Positions 61,693 through 64,000 of a DNA stretch of 64,000 nt are shown piece after piece (the stretch's first letter is position 1; each line of letters begins with the position of its first letter). A program made the translations under genes and the position numbers. The stretch comes from Helopsaltes ochotensis (taxonomy: Eukaryota > Chordata > Aves > Passeriformes > Locustellidae). Under the pieces are notes generated by a model that was not told the origin of the DNA, did no database searches, and was given only the letters and a program-made list of their open reading frames with translations. The DNA lies in the NCBI GenBank assembly GCA_013400155.1, contig VXBM01001313.1:62001-126000 (forward strand), given 5' to 3'.

Positions 61693-62622
61693 GCCATTAT
61701 TTTCTTAAAAAAACTCTTTTGTTTCTGCATAAAGCTATGATTCTAATATTGATCTATGACTATCCAAACAATGCTTTGCTATCTTTATTCAAAATTAAAA
61801 CTTTCACCATAAAACATTGTTTCTGATCCCTCATTGGACTGATCAAATTTCCTCCAGACCTCTTGTGTGCAGATGTTCAAGTTATGCTAGGCTTTTTAAT
61901 TATTCAAATCATCTGAGTATGCTCAAGAAAAATAAGATTCAGAGTGGACTTCTAATGGATAATGCCGTCAGTGTGAAGACATTTCTAAATTGCGTTTCTC
62001 ATCACAAAATTTTTGCATAACCTCAGTTGAAAATAACCTTGCCTTCCCAGATGTGAACAGGTAAATGAGCCACGAGAAAACATATTTTTATACAGAATGT
62101 CATTATCTAGGCCAAGTTGCAAAGCCAGCTGAGATGTGTCAGCCTCTTCTGAGCGTAGCAGGAACCTGCTGAAGATCACCATGCATTCCATAAAGATGTC
62201 ATGCTGCTAGGAATTTACTTTGAAATATGTTCTTCTGAGAGGCAGAGAAATTGAAAAAAGAAAGGCAAGTGAGATCTTCTAAAAGGGAAGTGTGGAGGAA
62301 TAGCTGAGATTCCACCAGTCCCCAGAGAGGTGACCCATCAGGTGGCACTGAAGTCCCGATTGACATCTCACTTTTCCGAGCTCACAGCAAACAAAAAGCC
62401 ATGCAGGGAAGTGCCTCCAAAGGATTTTCTTCCCATGCAAAGATAATTGTCTATCCTCAATGCCCAGGACATTTCTCTTTACACAGGGACTTCAAACAGC
62501 TTTAGACAGGTCTTAAATGACTGGCTTGGCTGAGGGACTTGCCTTTCAAGGGGATGAAGATACAGAAGAACAAACATCATTCTAATGACCGACTATAAGA
62601 ATGAAATATCTGTGAGATAGGG

Positions 62623-62642
62623 TATCTATCTGTCTATCTATC
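62623..62642. repeat. (TATC)n microsatellite
   Basis: Five TATC/TGTC units. Confidence 0.85.
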
Positions 62643-64000
62643 CAAAAATATGAATCCCTCTAAGTAAGGGCTCTTTCATTTTTTATTTTATTTTTAATGT
62701 AAAAGGTATATTGAAAGCAGAGACCAGACTCCAGCCTTTTTCTCCTCTAGATGTGTGTGTGCCTTCAGCCTTCATTCCCCCATCTTCTGTCCCACTATTT
62801 TCTTCTGCCTCCAAGCTGAAGAATAAAGAATGTTCCTCACCTCACACTCTAAGCTGTAACTCAGTGACCATGGCAGATATCTACAAAACATAATATATTT
62901 AATGCAGAATGTCCAGTGAAATGAAAATAGATTTGCCTCAGAAAGAAGAAGCAATGAGCCCCTTTAACAGAAAAGTTTTTCCTGTATTATAAATACAGGA
63001 AAGCATCTTCAGAGGACCTTGAGAACGAAATGAATGATCCTGGATGTCCTCAAGACTTTTGAGGACACTGAGAAACTTGAAAGATTTCACACTGTAGAGC
63101 CAGCAAAGGGACAAAACTGTCCCTTTTTGCTCTCTTGCATCTGCCCACAAATACGCCTTACTACGTTTAAGAGGATGGAATATCGATGATGGGATTATAT
63201 AATACTGGATTCAATACCTCACATCGCCTTTTCCAGCTGCAGGCTATTTTATCCTGTGGTCCTCCAGAGGAAACTGGGCTATGGAAATAAATTAACCTAA
63301 AAGAGAATATGTCTTCCACAAGCAAGTAAGAAAATTATAAGACGAAACTGCCATTTTTCCTTATTAAAGTATCCCTTAAGATTTGTTTGATGACATATCA
63401 CGAGTTAATTCTTAAGGTCTGTATTATTTTTTCCTGTGGGAAGTGTATCTGAAAACAAAACACTAATAAATGTGGTGGGAAGTTCCTGAACTTCCAGAGC
63501 TGCAGCAGGAAATATTTGACCTTAGGGGCCCCCTAACTGTGATGTTTTCATCAGGGAGAAATATCACTAAGCAGTGTCTACAGTAAAACTGTCTTACAAC
63601 AGCAGTGTGGAATTTTAAATAAAATATGTCAGGAGTAATTAAAATCAGAAGAATGATCAAGTGTCTGTTAGCGTTACTACATAAACAGCCACTATCAAAA
63701 CAAGAAGCAAAAACCCCCAAAGATTATAGAGATAACAAGCATCTTGTTTAAGAAAATGTACAAGTTTGGAGGTTTGGAGGTTTTGTGTGCATCATTTTTG
63801 TGTCCATCATTCATTCCACTTAAATTTAAGCTGTTCATATTTGCCTTTTTTTTGGTGTCTTTCATGAAATTTAATTACAATACAGTAAACAGAAGGGGGT
63901 TGAGAGCATTTCTGTTGGGCAATAAAATTCAATTACTGACAGTTTTAAGAGAGATACTTGGACCTGTGGCAAGTTTGAAAGGGAATTTCCTTACACATTT

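Larger units (their letters stand above)
61461..64000. other. Non-coding sequence, nothing recognised
   Basis: AT-rich unique sequence with a forkhead-like TGTAAACA (61600-61607), a (CAT)n patch (61661-61692) and a (TATC)n microsatellite (62623-62642). No gene, RNA or transposon is recognised to the end of the window. Confidence 0.6.

Noticed and set aside
1..64000. Bacterial-type features: operons, CRISPR arrays, insertion sequences, attachment sites
   Set aside because: The CR1 elements and overall composition show vertebrate nuclear DNA. No direct-repeat/spacer array or prokaryotic gene organisation is present.

Overview
The window looks like nuclear DNA from a bird, most likely a songbird. 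At least ten fragments carry the 3' end of the avian CR1 LINE: the conserved 'GGTTTGGGTTGGAAGGGACC' block or its reverse complement, together with degenerate terminal octamers of the ATTCTATG type. One GC-richer segment from about 36988 resembles a passerine endogenous-retrovirus LTR. The rest is AT-rich, CpG-poor and full of A/C-rich or T/G-rich simple sequence, as in a bird intergenic region or a long intron.

I find no protein-coding gene that I can support. ATG-started frames open for 60 to about 175 codons occur on both strands, but they look like chance frames. None shows a recognisable domain, and the longer ones overlap each other, simple repeats, an LTR or a run of N. The one frame I recognise (18380-18676) is the C-terminal tail of CR1 ORF2 inside a CR1 copy. 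Two short stretches (40346-40513 and 43644-43721) look like exons because a good splice-acceptor tract is followed by an open frame, but they are weak candidates. I see no tRNA, rRNA, snRNA, CRISPR array or CpG island.

Layout: 1-2.2 kb is AT-rich with A-rich tracts. A motif-dense stretch at 2.2-2.6 kb is the best enhancer-like candidate in the first half. An assembly gap of 430 N lies at 9904-10333. From 6.9 to 20 kb there are four CR1 fragments and a 12-bp minisatellite. From 21.5 to 30 kb there are three further enhancer-like stretches and one CR1. From 34 to 41.2 kb there are a 16-bp tandem repeat, a CR1 scrap, the LTR, a pure A58 run, an 18-bp tandem repeat, an exon-like block and another CR1. 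From 46.5 to 48.5 kb there are two enhancer-like stretches. From 53.6 to 54.4 kb two CR1 copies lie in opposite orientation. From 54.4 kb to the end the sequence is AT-rich and mostly featureless, with a long (TTTG)n tract at 57.2 kb.

The most reasonable reading is a gene-poor region whose function, if any, is cis-regulatory. The enhancer-like calls rest on motif density read by eye and need cross-species alignment. I did not find a convincing new biological system here.
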